A program made the translations under genes and the position numbers. A DNA stretch of 50,002 bases. Origin: Prochlorococcus sp. AG-363-N16 (lineage in GTDB: Bacteria > Cyanobacteriota > Cyanobacteriia > PCC-6307 > Cyanobiaceae). Below are positions 28,352 to 38,323 of the stretch, one piece after another (the stretch's first letter is position 1; each line of letters begins with the position of its first letter). The stretch is from positions 1-50,002 of the forward strand of contig QCFW01000008.1 of NCBI GenBank assembly GCA_003280135.1, read 5' to 3'. The notes beneath the pieces are model-generated. The model was not told the origin of the DNA and made no database searches. It saw only the letters and a list, made by a program, of their open reading frames with translations.

Positions 28352-28983
28352 TGGATAAAATTTTACCTAAGGATCTAAGAGAGGCTGAAAGCCAATTATT
28401 CAATTCTACTCAAAAAGTGATTGATTCACTTTCTATTAGTAGAATCTCTATTCAGATTAAATTCGAAGGTTTGAAGGTTGAGCCGATAGTATTACGGTTC
28501 GCAATGAAACTACTATTGAATGAGAGAAAATTCAATATATTATTTTCAGATTTTGGATCAGCAGCTCTATTTAAAAGAGATAATCCAGATCTAAAAGATT
28601 ATATCTTTACTTTTAAGGATATAAATAATTCCACATTACAAATATCAGATTCGATACTATTATTAGCTGTCGCTCCACAACCATATAATTATGATGAATT
28701 TTATGAAATGTGCTCTTCAGTTTCTTCTAAAATTATTATGTTTAATGGTAAATTAGAAGATAATGCTGTAGGGATAGGAAGTGTTGGTAGAGACAGAAGA
28801 TCATCTTTTATTAAATCATGGAAACCATCTTATTATTTAGCTCCTCTAGAGAATGGTGCTATACTTTTCGACTTTTTCAATCAATGGCAACTATTTTCAT
28901 ATTCTAACGAAGGCTATAGATTTATTAAATCATTTGACCAAAGGCCAGATGAGCTTTTAATTAATTCTTACCTATATTCATAA
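28351..28983 (+). CDS. DUF1995 family protein
   Basis: A 210-residue soluble protein of the DUF1995 family, recognised from the VEPIVLRFAMKLL helix, DFGSAALFKRD, MFNGKLED and the C-terminal SYYLAPLENGAILFDFFNQWQLF segment. Plant members of this family include a photosystem II accumulation factor, but I cannot transfer that role with confidence. It is tightly packed: one-base overlap with the cysteine desulfurase before it and with the PBP4-type gene after it. Confidence 0.8.
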   Translation: MDKILPKDLREAESQLFNSTQKVIDSLSISRISIQIKFEGLKVEPIVLRFAMKLLLNERKFNILFSDFGSAALFKRDNPDLKDYIFTFKDINNSTLQISDSILLLAVAPQPYNYDEFYEMCSSVSSKIIMFNGKLEDNAVGIGSVGRDRRSSFIKSWKPSYYLAPLENGAILFDFFNQWQLFSYSNEGYRFIKSFDQRPDELLINSYLYS

Positions 28984-30230
28984 TGTCTAAGCATATTAGA
29001 AAGTACTTTCTATTATCTATTCTCACCTTTCTTATTTATCAATATAATTCTGATTCGCTTCAGAAACTTTATCGTAGATTATCTTTACATTTTTGGCCCA
29101 TCAAGGAGAAATATTCGGAATGTAAATCTTTAGAATACTCTGTAAGGAAGATTCTATCAACATCAAATAATAATTGGAGCATTACTACATTAAATAATAG
29201 AGGAGAAATTATTCTCAGTGTTAATGGTTATAAAAATATGATACCAGCCTCCAATCAAAAAATATTAACCACAGCATTTGCGCTTGATAAATTGGGTCCC
29301 AAATATAATCTTAACACAAAGCTTTTTTTTAATAAAAATAAGAACATATATGAAATCATTGGTCAAGGAGATCCTGATTTGAATTATAATGATATAATTT
29401 CTATATCTAATACTATAAAGGAACACTATTATAAAAATGACTTAGATGAACTTAGAGTAATAATATATGAAGAACCAAAGGATAATTGGTGGAATAGTAC
29501 ATGGAGTACTCAAGACAAACTTGAACCTTATGGTGCTCCAATTACAAGATTAGCTTTAACAAGTAATGCTAATGATCAATCAATTAACGATCCTTTAGCA
29601 AGATTTGATTATACTTTGAGTCTACTTTTAGCAAGTGATATTAAAGATTTTCAAATTATAAGAAAAAATCATTCTAAATTTAACAATCAAAATAATAACT
29701 ATCCTTTATTAAAAATAGATTCTGCCCCTTTATATTCACTTTTGAGCTTAGCCAATTCTGAAAGTCACAATTTTACATCTGAGGTTTTATTACGAGTTTC
29801 TTCAGGTACATGGAATCAAGAAGATTCAATTAAACAGTTAGAGAATTGGTACCAGACTATTCGTTTCCCAAGTGAATCAATTATTACCTTCGATGGAAGT
29901 GGCCTTTCTAGATCGAATAGAATGAGCACAAATTCACTAGCTCATTTACTTTATAGAATGGATAAACATAGGCATCGAAGATATTTCATCTCTTCCATGT
30001 CTTTATTAGGTTATAGAGGTACATTAAAAAATTTAAATACTTATCCAGAAATAAATGGTAGATTTCTTGGTAAGACAGGTACACTAAGTGGAATAAGATC
30101 ATTATCAGGATATCTTTTTAAGGATAATACAGTTAATTACATCAGTATTTTCACTAACAGTGTCCTTGATGTAGAAAATAAGTATCAAATTATATTGAAA
30201 GAAATATTCAAAAATAATGAATGTAATTAG
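28983..30230 (+). CDS. dacB: D-alanyl-D-alanine carboxypeptidase/endopeptidase (PBP4, S13)
   Basis: A 415-residue penicillin-binding protein that trims or cleaves peptidoglycan peptides outside the cytoplasmic membrane. The three active-site motifs are S90-N-Q-K93, S261-H-N263 and K364-T-G366. An N-terminal hydrophobic segment (about 8-20, [13 protein letters not shown]) serves as signal or anchor. The large domain II inserted between the first two motifs in PBP4 is present but shorter than in E. coli. The 3' end overlaps the convergent coaD stop by 4 bp. Confidence 0.9.
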   Translation: MSKHIRKYFLLSILTFLIYQYNSDSLQKLYRRLSLHFWPIKEKYSECKSLEYSVRKILSTSNNNWSITTLNNRGEIILSVNGYKNMIPASNQKILTTAFALDKLGPKYNLNTKLFFNKNKNIYEIIGQGDPDLNYNDIISISNTIKEHYYKNDLDELRVIIYEEPKDNWWNSTWSTQDKLEPYGAPITRLALTSNANDQSINDPLARFDYTLSLLLASDIKDFQIIRKNHSKFNNQNNNYPLLKIDSAPLYSLLSLANSESHNFTSEVLLRVSSGTWNQEDSIKQLENWYQTIRFPSESIITFDGSGLSRSNRMSTNSLAHLLYRMDKHRHRRYFISSMSLLGYRGTLKNLNTYPEINGRFLGKTGTLSGIRSLSGYLFKDNTVNYISIFTNSVLDVENKYQIILKEIFKNNECN

Positions 30231-30712
30231 TTTTTATCTGAATTGAATGCTTTATATAAATCATTAGCTATTTTTTTAGGTACCATATGATCAACATTGC
30301 CTCCATAACGAGCTACTTCCTTTACTAGAGAACTACTTAAGAAACTATGCTGATTTTCTGTCGCTAGAAATAATGTTTCCATATCCTTGTTTAAGGATCT
30401 ATTGGTATGTGCAATTTGAAGCTCATATTCAAAGTCACTCATTGCTCTAAGACCTCGAATAATAAATTTTACTTTATGTTTCTTTGCACATTCAACTGTG
30501 AGTCCTTTAAAGCTAATCACTTCTATACCTGAAATCTGACATGTAGCTTCTCTTATTTGATCCATTCTTTCCGGAAGTGTAAATGTTGCATTCTTTGATG
30601 GATTCTCCAGAACAGCTATGATTAAATGGCCAAAAAGGCCTTGGCCTCTTTTGATTAGATCTAGGTGGCCTAATGTTAATGGATCGAAGCTACCCGGATA
30701 TAGTGCTTTCAT
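30227..30712 (-). CDS. coaD: Phosphopantetheine adenylyltransferase
   Basis: CoaD makes dephospho-CoA from phosphopantetheine and ATP. The 161-residue length is typical. The nucleotidyltransferase motif is [35 protein letters not shown] and [17 protein letters not shown] are the other conserved parts. It is convergent with the PBP4-type gene and divergent from the flavin reductase gene. Confidence 0.96.
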   Translation of the reverse strand: MKALYPGSFDPLTLGHLDLIKRGQGLFGHLIIAVLENPSKNATFTLPERMDQIREATCQISGIEVISFKGLTVECAKKHKVKFIIRGLRAMSDFEYELQIAHTNRSLNKDMETLFLATENQHSFLSSSLVKEVARYGGNVDHMVPKKIANDLYKAFNSDKN

Positions 30713-30781
30713 TCCAAAAATTAATTCCCTTTTATCTTATGCATTGATAGTTTATTAATGTTGAATTATTTAAAAATAACT

Positions 30782-31264
30782 ATGTCCCTTGACCTCGAAG
30801 CAAAAAAGCTCTTATTACGTAAAATCCCACATGGAATTTTTATCTGCACAGTCCGTGAAGAAGACCTTATTAATGGCTTTACGGCAAGTTGGGTTACACA
30901 AGGATCTTTTGTTCCTCCCCTAGTTGTCATGGCTGTTAGATCAGAAGGCTCTAGCCATGGGACAATTATTAGGACAAATAAATTTTGTTTAAACGTCCTT
31001 AGATCAGACCAAAAGGATTTAGCAGCTGTATTTTTTAAGCCCCAAAAAGGGATAGGAGGTCGTTTTGAGTCAACAAGCTATCGACTTGGAAGTCTTGATC
31101 TTCCTATAATAGAAGATTGTATTGGGGCAGTAGAATGCGAAGTTATAGGAAGTGTCGCTAAAGGAGACCATAGTGTATTTGTTGCAGAAGTTAAGCATGC
31201 TCATTTAAACAAGGATTCAGAAGCATTAAATCTAGCTTCAACAGGATGGTCTTATGGAGGATAA
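30782..31264 (+). CDS. Flavin reductase-like FMN-binding protein
   Basis: A 160-residue protein of the flavin reductase-like split-barrel family. It has the family opening RKIPHGIFICTV, the NGFTASWVTQGSFVPPLV segment that lines the FMN pocket, and FCLNVLRSDQ. Some cyanobacterial relatives form the C-terminal part of flavodiiron proteins; here it stands alone. An ATG at 30758 would add eight residues, but the conserved start suggests 30782. uvrC begins 6 bp after the stop. Confidence 0.85.
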   Translation: MSLDLEAKKLLLRKIPHGIFICTVREEDLINGFTASWVTQGSFVPPLVVMAVRSEGSSHGTIIRTNKFCLNVLRSDQKDLAAVFFKPQKGIGGRFESTSYRLGSLDLPIIEDCIGAVECEVIGSVAKGDHSVFVAEVKHAHLNKDSEALNLASTGWSYGG

Positions 31265-31270
31265 GTTGTC

Positions 31271-33187
31271 TTGCCAAATAATTTTATAGAAACCAAATAT
31301 TCAAATAATTTATCTAATATAATTAATACACTTCCAAATAGTCCAGGTTGCTATTTGTTTAAGGATAAAGATAACAACCTTCTATATGTTGGTAAATCAA
31401 AAAATATTAAAAGTAGGGTCAAAAGTTATTTTAGATCAAAATCTGATCTATCTGCAAGAATAGGATTAATGGTTCAAAAAGTTTCTGATATAGAGTTTAT
31501 AGTTACAGAGACTGAGGCTGAAGCACTTAATCTGGAATCTAATTTAATTAAGTCGAAACAACCCTATTTCAATGTCTTGTTAAAGGATGACAAGAAATAT
31601 CCATATCTATGTATTACTTGGAGCGATGAATACCCACGTATTTTTATTACGAGAAGACGTAGAAATAGGAATACACTGGATAAGTATTATGGCCCTTTTG
31701 TTGATGTAGCTCAACTACGTAATACCTTACTGACAGTTAAGAAGGTCTTTCCTATTAGGCAAAGGCCCGTTCCTTTATATAAAAATAGGACTTGTCTAAA
31801 TTATGATATAGGGATGTGTCCTGGTGTATGTCAAAAACTTATACCTACTGATATTTATAGAAAGACACTAAAAAACATTGAAATGATATTTCAGGGTAGA
31901 TCTGATTCCTTAGATCAACATTTAATGGAATTGATGAATAACTATTCAGAGCAACAGAAATTTGAGAAAGCAGCTGAAGTTAGAGATCAAATTTCAGCTC
32001 TACACAAAATAGTAGAGTCACAGAATGTAAGCATCACAGATTCTTCTGTAAATCGTGATGCTATTAACTGTTCTATAGATAAAGATATATGTTCTATTCA
32101 AATTTTTCAAATGAGGTCTGGAAAGTTAGTTAACAGACTAGGTTATATATATGATACCCACGGCTTAAGTAAAGAGATTATTCTACAGAATGTTATAGAC
32201 AATCATTATAGTAACTTAGATAAAATGGAAATACCTACTGAGATACTTATACCTTTTGAGACTCCAAATATATCTTATATGCGTGAGTTAATAACTTCTT
32301 TAAAAGGAAGCAAGATAAATATAACAATACCTAAAAGAAATGAAAAAGCAAAGCTTCTTTTTTTAGTCAAGAAAAATACAGATATTGAGTTAAATCGGAT
32401 AAAACAAGGACAAGAGAAAAATGTATTGGAACTTGAGGATTTAACACAAATTCTTGAATTAAATCAACCTCCATTCCGTATAGAAGGATATGATATTAGT
32501 CATATTCAAGGTTCACATCCAGTAGCATCTCAGGTTGTATTTATTAATGGTATTCCTGCAAAGCAACATTACAGGAAGTATTTAATTAAGGAGCCTTCAA
32601 TAACTCTTGGTCATAGTGATGATTATCTTGCATTAAGTGAAGTTATAGAAAGGAGATTTAGAAGATGGTCTTCATATAAGAAAAATGGACTGAGCCTAAA
32701 TAAGATTTCTATTAAGAAGAGCAGTCCTTTGGATCCCATTAATTTATCTGATTGGCCAGATTTGGTTTTGATAGATGGCGGTAAGGGGCAGCTAAATGCT
32801 GTAATGAATAAATTAAATGAAATGGATTTAGCAAGTGATCTGAACATATGTTCATTGGCTAAGAAACAGGAATTGATATTTGTACCTGGATCCACTTCTC
32901 CATTGCCAACCGATAAGGATCAATTAGGTATTCTTTTACTTAGAAGAATCAGGGACGAAGCTCATAGATTTGCTTTAAGTTTTCATCGTAATAAAAGAAG
33001 TAAATCAATGCGTAGATCTTATCTCGTAGAGATACCAGGAATTGGTCCAACAAGAATAAAGTCTCTTTTATCACATTTCAATTCACTTCAAGCAATCAAG
33101 CTAGCTTCTGTAGATGACATATCAAAAGTTAATGGTATTGGTAATGAATTGGCAAAAGAAATTTGGAGATATTTTAATCCAGATTAA
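31271..33187 (+). CDS. uvrC: Excinuclease ABC subunit C
   Basis: UvrC makes both incisions in nucleotide excision repair. The 638-residue protein has the GIY-YIG nuclease domain at the N-terminus (GCYLFKDKDNNLLYVGKSKN), a UVR coiled helix near 215-240 (FEKAAEVRDQISALHKI), the RNase H-like second nuclease domain (RIEGYDISHIQGSHPVASQV, and LVLIDGGKGQL), and a tandem helix-hairpin-helix tail (IPGIGPTRIKSLL). The start is TTG; no better start was seen close by. Confidence 0.96.
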   Translation: MPNNFIETKYSNNLSNIINTLPNSPGCYLFKDKDNNLLYVGKSKNIKSRVKSYFRSKSDLSARIGLMVQKVSDIEFIVTETEAEALNLESNLIKSKQPYFNVLLKDDKKYPYLCITWSDEYPRIFITRRRRNRNTLDKYYGPFVDVAQLRNTLLTVKKVFPIRQRPVPLYKNRTCLNYDIGMCPGVCQKLIPTDIYRKTLKNIEMIFQGRSDSLDQHLMELMNNYSEQQKFEKAAEVRDQISALHKIVESQNVSITDSSVNRDAINCSIDKDICSIQIFQMRSGKLVNRLGYIYDTHGLSKEIILQNVIDNHYSNLDKMEIPTEILIPFETPNISYMRELITSLKGSKINITIPKRNEKAKLLFLVKKNTDIELNRIKQGQEKNVLELEDLTQILELNQPPFRIEGYDISHIQGSHPVASQVVFINGIPAKQHYRKYLIKEPSITLGHSDDYLALSEVIERRFRRWSSYKKNGLSLNKISIKKSSPLDPINLSDWPDLVLIDGGKGQLNAVMNKLNEMDLASDLNICSLAKKQELIFVPGSTSPLPTDKDQLGILLLRRIRDEAHRFALSFHRNKRSKSMRRSYLVEIPGIGPTRIKSLLSHFNSLQAIKLASVDDISKVNGIGNELAKEIWRYFNPD

Positions 33188-33261
33188 TTTATATAAGAAT
33201 TGATACTTTATCTGACAAATATATTTGAGATAAGTAGATTATAACGATAGGGATAATTTTT

Positions 33262-33834
33262 ATGACTTTTCCTCCAGAAGCTTACTTATGGTTCAAGTCA
33301 CTTCATATTATAGGAGTTGTAGTATGGTTTGCAGGTTTATTTTACTTGGTCAGGTTATTTATTTATCATAAGGAATCAACTGAATTAGAACCTGAAATAC
33401 AACAAGCATTTCATAAGCAATATAGTTTAATGGAAAAAAGGCTGGCAAATATTATTACCACTCCAGGTATGATATTGACTGTTTCAATGGCTATTTGTCT
33501 TTTAATTAGTGAACCAATTTGGTTAACACAATTATGGATGAAGGTGAAGTTGTTGTTTGTTTTTCTGTTACTTCTATATCATTTCTTTTGTTATAAGCTA
33601 ATGGATCAATTCCATAAGGAAATATTTAACTGGACTGCTAAGCAACTAAGAGTTTTAAATGAACTTCCAACAATATTATTAGTAATAATAGTAATGCTTG
33701 TATCCTTTAAAAATAATTTTCCGACTAGTTCTGTTACCTGGTTTGTTTTTGCTCTTGTAATACTTATGGCAGCATCAATACAATATTATGCTAGATACAG
33801 AAGACTTAGATCAGAGGCTCAATCTAATCTATAA
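33262..33834 (+). CDS. hemJ: HemJ-type protoporphyrinogen IX oxidase
   Basis: HemJ oxidises protoporphyrinogen IX to protoporphyrin IX in cyanobacteria that lack HemG and HemY. The 190-residue protein has four to five membrane helices and the conserved KSLHIIGVVVWFAGLFYLVR segment, with heme-ligand candidate H15, as well as ITTPGMILT and WMKVKLLFVFLLLLYH. It lies 2 bp before the PHP gene. It feeds the same branch that acsF (chlorophyll) uses. Confidence 0.92.
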   Translation: MTFPPEAYLWFKSLHIIGVVVWFAGLFYLVRLFIYHKESTELEPEIQQAFHKQYSLMEKRLANIITTPGMILTVSMAICLLISEPIWLTQLWMKVKLLFVFLLLLYHFFCYKLMDQFHKEIFNWTAKQLRVLNELPTILLVIIVMLVSFKNNFPTSSVTWFVFALVILMAASIQYYARYRRLRSEAQSNL

Positions 33835-33836
33835 AA

Positions 33837-34481
33837 ATGAACAATCATCTTGTGAATATTATTAAAGGAATATCAATTAATAGTTGTCCTTATAAAATTA
33901 ATCTTCATTGTCATACAACATTTAGTGACGGTAGTCTATCGGCAGAAAAACTAGTCGAACAAGCCTGCAGTCTTAACTTGTCCCATATAGCAATTACAGA
34001 TCATCATTCTATTGATGCATTTAGAATAGCTTCTAAATACTTAGCATTAAAACCTTCAAATAGTAATTTACCTAAATTATGGTCGGGCATAGAAATAAGC
34101 TGTATTTTAAATAAATGTTTAGTACATATATTAGGTTATGGATTTGATATTAACTCTATATATATGAAACCCTACATTACAGGTGAATCACCACTAGGTA
34201 GTTATTTAGACGCTACAAAAGTGATAGATTCTATTAAACTTTCGGGTGGAGTCTCTGTTCTAGCTCATCCAGCCAGATATAGAATTAATTATAAGAATTT
34301 AATAGATTTTGCTTATTATTCACAAATAAATGGTATTGAGGTTTGGTATGACTATGAGATGTGTAACCCTTGGAAACCAACAGATTATTTATGTGATTCT
34401 ATTTTAAAATATAGCTCCAGGTATAATCTTCTTAGTACATGTGGAACTGATACTCATGGATTATCTTTGTTATCAAGATAA
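33837..34481 (+). CDS. PHP-domain metal-dependent phosphoesterase
   Basis: A 214-residue polymerase-and-histidinol-phosphatase superfamily protein. Metal-binding motifs are visible: H24-x-H26 in INLHCHTTFSDG, AITDHHSID, the GIEIS glutamate, a histidine in LAHPARYR, and the terminal GTDTHG. It resembles the YciV/TrpH-like group that acts on short oligonucleotides or 3'-phosphoadenosine 5'-phosphate. Its end overlaps the convergent cobN end by 28 bp, so the last nine residues are encoded in antisense to cobN. Confidence 0.88.
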   Translation: MNNHLVNIIKGISINSCPYKINLHCHTTFSDGSLSAEKLVEQACSLNLSHIAITDHHSIDAFRIASKYLALKPSNSNLPKLWSGIEISCILNKCLVHILGYGFDINSIYMKPYITGESPLGSYLDATKVIDSIKLSGGVSVLAHPARYRINYKNLIDFAYYSQINGIEVWYDYEMCNPWKPTDYLCDSILKYSSRYNLLSTCGTDTHGLSLLSR

Positions 34482-37400
34482 GTATTCAACTCACTATTCT
34501 CATAGTTTAAGGATTCAATTCGTCTTTCAGTACTTAAAATAAGTTGTGTAAGTTCTTTTTTCTCTGTTGTGGTTATATCTTTCCATAAACCACGATTAGA
34601 AGCTTCTAATAATCTTTCAGCCATGTCTCTAAGTACCCATGGGTTATTTTGGTCTATAAAGTTTTTTACTTCTGGACTTTTTAACCATGAATTATTTATT
34701 GATCTATAGCACCAATCTGGAACAAGATTTGTTGTAGCATCATAGGAAAATAAATAATCTAGACTAGCAGAGAACTCAAAAGCTCCCTTGTATCCATGTT
34801 TCATCATTCCATTTATCCATTTGGGATTTAATAGTCTTGATCTAACGACTTTATCTATCTCTTTTGATAATTCATGTACCTTAGGAATTTGATATTTAGA
34901 GTTGTCTCCAAAATATATTGAAGCCTCTTTTTTAGATAGATATTCAACGGCACAACTTAGTCCTCCATGGAATTGATAGTAATCATCTGAATCAAAAATA
35001 TCATGCTCTCTATTATCTTGGTTATGAATTATTGCTTGTATATTGGATAGATTATGTTTTAAAGTTTCATCTTCAAATATAGGATTATTAATATTCTTAT
35101 AACTGTAACTGCTCCAGCTTAAATATTTCTTGGCTAGATCAGATCTAGCATTCCAATTTCCTAAATCTAGTAACTCCTGCAAACCAGTACCATAAGTTTC
35201 TGGAGCTGATCCAAATATTCGTGAGGTCGATTTTCCTGCTTTTTTTTCTTTTGCTAGATTATTATCTTCATCTGATTCATTCAAATTACTTATAATTTCT
35301 ATTGCCTTATTTAGCATTTCTATTAATTGAGGGAAAGCATCTCTGAATAACCCTGATATACGGATTGTTATGTCCACTCTTGGCCTTTGAAGAATTGATA
35401 ATGGGATAACTTCTAGATCAACTACCCTTCTGCTCGGAGAATTCCAAATAGGTTTAACTCCCATTAAATAAAATATCTGACCTATGTCTTCTCCTCCATT
35501 CCTCATAGTTGATGTTCCCCAGACAGATATTGCCAAATTCTTTAAATGAGTCCCATTATCTTGTAAAAATAGATCTAAAAGTTTAAGCGCACTTCTTCTT
35601 CCTAGATCCCATGAAGCTTCTGTTGGTAAACCTCTTAGGTCAACACTAAAGAAATTTCTGCCTGTTGGAAGAACCTCGTTTTTACCTCTGGTAGGAGCTC
35701 CGGAAGGGCCAGCAGAAACTCTAGTGCCATTTAAGGCTTTTAATAAAGAAGATATTTCGTTACTAGGGCTCGCTTTTAATTTATAGAATATATCTACTTT
35801 AATTCGATCTATTAAAGTAGAATTATCTTTATCATCTATAAATTTTAATGCTATTGCTCTTTCTATAGAGTTATCATTAGAATCTAATTCTTTCTCATTT
35901 ATAATAAATTCTATAGTGAATGATGTTATTTTATTTACGAAATCTAATATCTCTAACTTTGAGTTAAGTTTTAGACCTGTTAATTTATTGATTGTTATAA
36001 TATCTTGACGTGCTTCCTTTAATTCTATCTCATCGGTATCAGGGTCTATTTTTAAACCTAAATATTGAATTATTGATTGGGATATTCCAATTTTTCCAAT
36101 AGATGAGGCTTCAGCAATCGAGGTTGTTAGCTCTTTAATATTTTTTTTATCCAAATTAGAACCAAAAATATGTAAACCTGTTCTTATTTGAGACTCTTTT
36201 AATTCACATAAGTATGATTCTACACTGTTGACTTTATCTAAAAAGCTAATATCAGTCTTAGAAGTTTTTAAGCTTTTTAAATTATTTAAATTAATTTCGG
36301 AAAAAATTTTACATAATCTATTCTTGATAATATCCTTTCGATCAGATTCAAATTCTTCAGAAGAATAATATTCTTCTATCAAATTCTCTATTTCTAATAA
36401 TTCACCATGGAGCTCCGCTTTTGATAATGGTGGAGTAAGGTGATCTATTATAACTGAATTAGTTCTTCGTTTAGCCTGGGAACCTTCTCCTGGATCATTT
36501 ACAATAAAAGGATAAATATAAGGCAATGGTGGTAAGACAATTCTTGGAAAGCATTCCTCACTTGTTCCAACGCTTTTACCAGGTAGCCATTCTAGAGTGC
36601 CATGTTTGCCAACATGAATGATGCTATTTGCCATAAAATTTATTCGTAACCATAAATATTGAGCTAAATATCTATGACTTGGAGGTAGATAGGGAGAATG
36701 AATGTCATTAATATTATCCTCATTATAACCTCTAGCAGGTTGAATTAATATACAAATGTTTCCTAATTTAATTCCATGAATTGGAAAGGAATCATTTTCC
36801 AATTCTAAGCTTTCATTAGGCAATCCCCATTTTTCAACAATATTTTTACATGAATTGTCTGGTAAACTTCTCCAAAACGTTAAATATTCATTTAAATCTA
36901 GATAATCTAAAGGTCGCTTTGATTTTGATTCTTGAGAATTAGTTCTTGTTTTTAAAATGAGAGATATTAATTCATTACCATTTTTGGGGATATCTGATTT
37001 TTTAATTGAGAAATTGTTGTTGGATAACCATTTAATTATATTTACAATGCTTTCTGGCGTATCTAAACCAACCCCGTTACCTAGACGACCATCTTTGTTT
37101 GGATAATTTGACATTATTATAGCTATCTTTTTATCTTTATTATCTTTAATTGATAAATCTGTCCATGACTTAATATGTTCGACTAACCATCTTATACCTT
37201 CATTATAAGGCTTTGCTTTAGTTATCATTGTTGATAAAATTTCGTTCCTTTCCTCAGATTCTCTAAAAGCAACTATTTGTGTATTAATCCTTCCATCTAA
37301 TTCTGGTAAAACAACTTGAATAGAAAAATCAATAGTATCTAAACCTCTTGTTGACTTTTTCCAAATTTTTTTTGATTTCCCCGAAATTAATACTTGGAAT

Positions 37401-38251
37401 ATTGGAACATTTAATTCGTCCCAGATAGTATTTCCCATGAAGTGTTCATCGAAACTAACAGTAGAAAAAGATGTAGAGGTGATAACTGAATATACTTTTT
37501 CTTTTTGATAAATGCGTAAAACTTCTTTTTGTACTCTTCTATCTTTAAGATTACTAACCCATAATAATCTTGGGGTGAGATTATTTTTTCTTAATTCTGA
37601 TGTTAACTTTTCAGCGAGCTCTATATCATTAGACTGATATGAAGAAGAATAAAGAATTATTCCTATTTTTGGATTATTTTCATTTAACCAATCCCATTTG
37701 AGTGGATCATTTATCCTCTCAATCTTATTTAAATCTATTATTGAATTTTTTTCCCCTAAATATAGTTGATGTATATATTCTAGGAATAATTCAATATTTC
37801 TTAGACCACCTATCCTTAAAAGACTGGATAACTCTTTGTTTACTTCTATACTTAGAGTACTCAATTCATTTAATTCTTCTTCATTTTCTTTTATGCCAGA
37901 AAGGATAATCAGAATTCTTGTTTCATCCATTTCCTGCCATATTTTAAGTTGCTCTAAACCGTACGACCAATGTTCTTTGCCTCCCAACAGCCTTAAGATT
38001 ATAATTTTTGACTCACTTGCAGTTGTAAATAAATAATGATCAATTTGAGCTGGATGAAAAAGCTTAGAAATTTGTAATGCTTTTATTAATCCTTTCCACT
38101 TTCTCCCATTAGCAGTTTTAAGAAATCCAGAAATCGTTGTTATATCTGTATTTGCAGTAGTTAAGAAAAGCACAGGTGCTTTTGGTTGTTCTATAATTTC
38201 AAGATCAGTTGGAATACTTTCATCTCCAGGAAGGCTTGTTATTCGATGCAT
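34454..38251 (-). CDS. cobN: Cobaltochelatase subunit CobN
   Basis: A 1265-residue large subunit that inserts cobalt into the corrin ring in the aerobic B12 pathway. The substrate-site signature IHVGKHGTLEWLPGKSVG is present, as are SVDLRGLPTEASWDLGRRS and the C-terminal EFSASLDYLFSYDATT segment. The ATG at 38251 gives the normal MHRITSLPG start; the frame is open 55 codons further but would run into the ilvE region. Length separates it from ChlH of chlorophyll synthesis, which is close in fold; the N-terminal part (LFLTTANTDITT) is CobN-like. Confidence 0.93.
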   Translation of the reverse strand: MHRITSLPGDESIPTDLEIIEQPKAPVLFLTTANTDITTISGFLKTANGRKWKGLIKALQISKLFHPAQIDHYLFTTASESKIIILRLLGGKEHWSYGLEQLKIWQEMDETRILIILSGIKENEEELNELSTLSIEVNKELSSLLRIGGLRNIELFLEYIHQLYLGEKNSIIDLNKIERINDPLKWDWLNENNPKIGIILYSSSYQSNDIELAEKLTSELRKNNLTPRLLWVSNLKDRRVQKEVLRIYQKEKVYSVITSTSFSTVSFDEHFMGNTIWDELNVPIFQVLISGKSKKIWKKSTRGLDTIDFSIQVVLPELDGRINTQIVAFRESEERNEILSTMITKAKPYNEGIRWLVEHIKSWTDLSIKDNKDKKIAIIMSNYPNKDGRLGNGVGLDTPESIVNIIKWLSNNNFSIKKSDIPKNGNELISLILKTRTNSQESKSKRPLDYLDLNEYLTFWRSLPDNSCKNIVEKWGLPNESLELENDSFPIHGIKLGNICILIQPARGYNEDNINDIHSPYLPPSHRYLAQYLWLRINFMANSIIHVGKHGTLEWLPGKSVGTSEECFPRIVLPPLPYIYPFIVNDPGEGSQAKRRTNSVIIDHLTPPLSKAELHGELLEIENLIEEYYSSEEFESDRKDIIKNRLCKIFSEINLNNLKSLKTSKTDISFLDKVNSVESYLCELKESQIRTGLHIFGSNLDKKNIKELTTSIAEASSIGKIGISQSIIQYLGLKIDPDTDEIELKEARQDIITINKLTGLKLNSKLEILDFVNKITSFTIEFIINEKELDSNDNSIERAIALKFIDDKDNSTLIDRIKVDIFYKLKASPSNEISSLLKALNGTRVSAGPSGAPTRGKNEVLPTGRNFFSVDLRGLPTEASWDLGRRSALKLLDLFLQDNGTHLKNLAISVWGTSTMRNGGEDIGQIFYLMGVKPIWNSPSRRVVDLEVIPLSILQRPRVDITIRISGLFRDAFPQLIEMLNKAIEIISNLNESDEDNNLAKEKKAGKSTSRIFGSAPETYGTGLQELLDLGNWNARSDLAKKYLSWSSYSYKNINNPIFEDETLKHNLSNIQAIIHNQDNREHDIFDSDDYYQFHGGLSCAVEYLSKKEASIYFGDNSKYQIPKVHELSKEIDKVVRSRLLNPKWINGMMKHGYKGAFEFSASLDYLFSYDATTNLVPDWCYRSINNSWLKSPEVKNFIDQNNPWVLRDMAERLLEASNRGLWKDITTTEKKELTQLILSTERRIESLNYENSELNTYLDNKDNP

Positions 38252-38323
38252 AATTTCATTATCCAGTATCTCTTGTATACAAAACTGTAGAAAGTGGGAA
38301 AATCTAATAATACGACTAATCAT

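Noticed and set aside
34454-38251. Magnesium chelatase subunit ChlH instead of CobN
   Set aside because: The fold family is shared, but the N-terminal sequence and overall motifs fit CobN, and the ChlH-type N-terminal domain is not evident.
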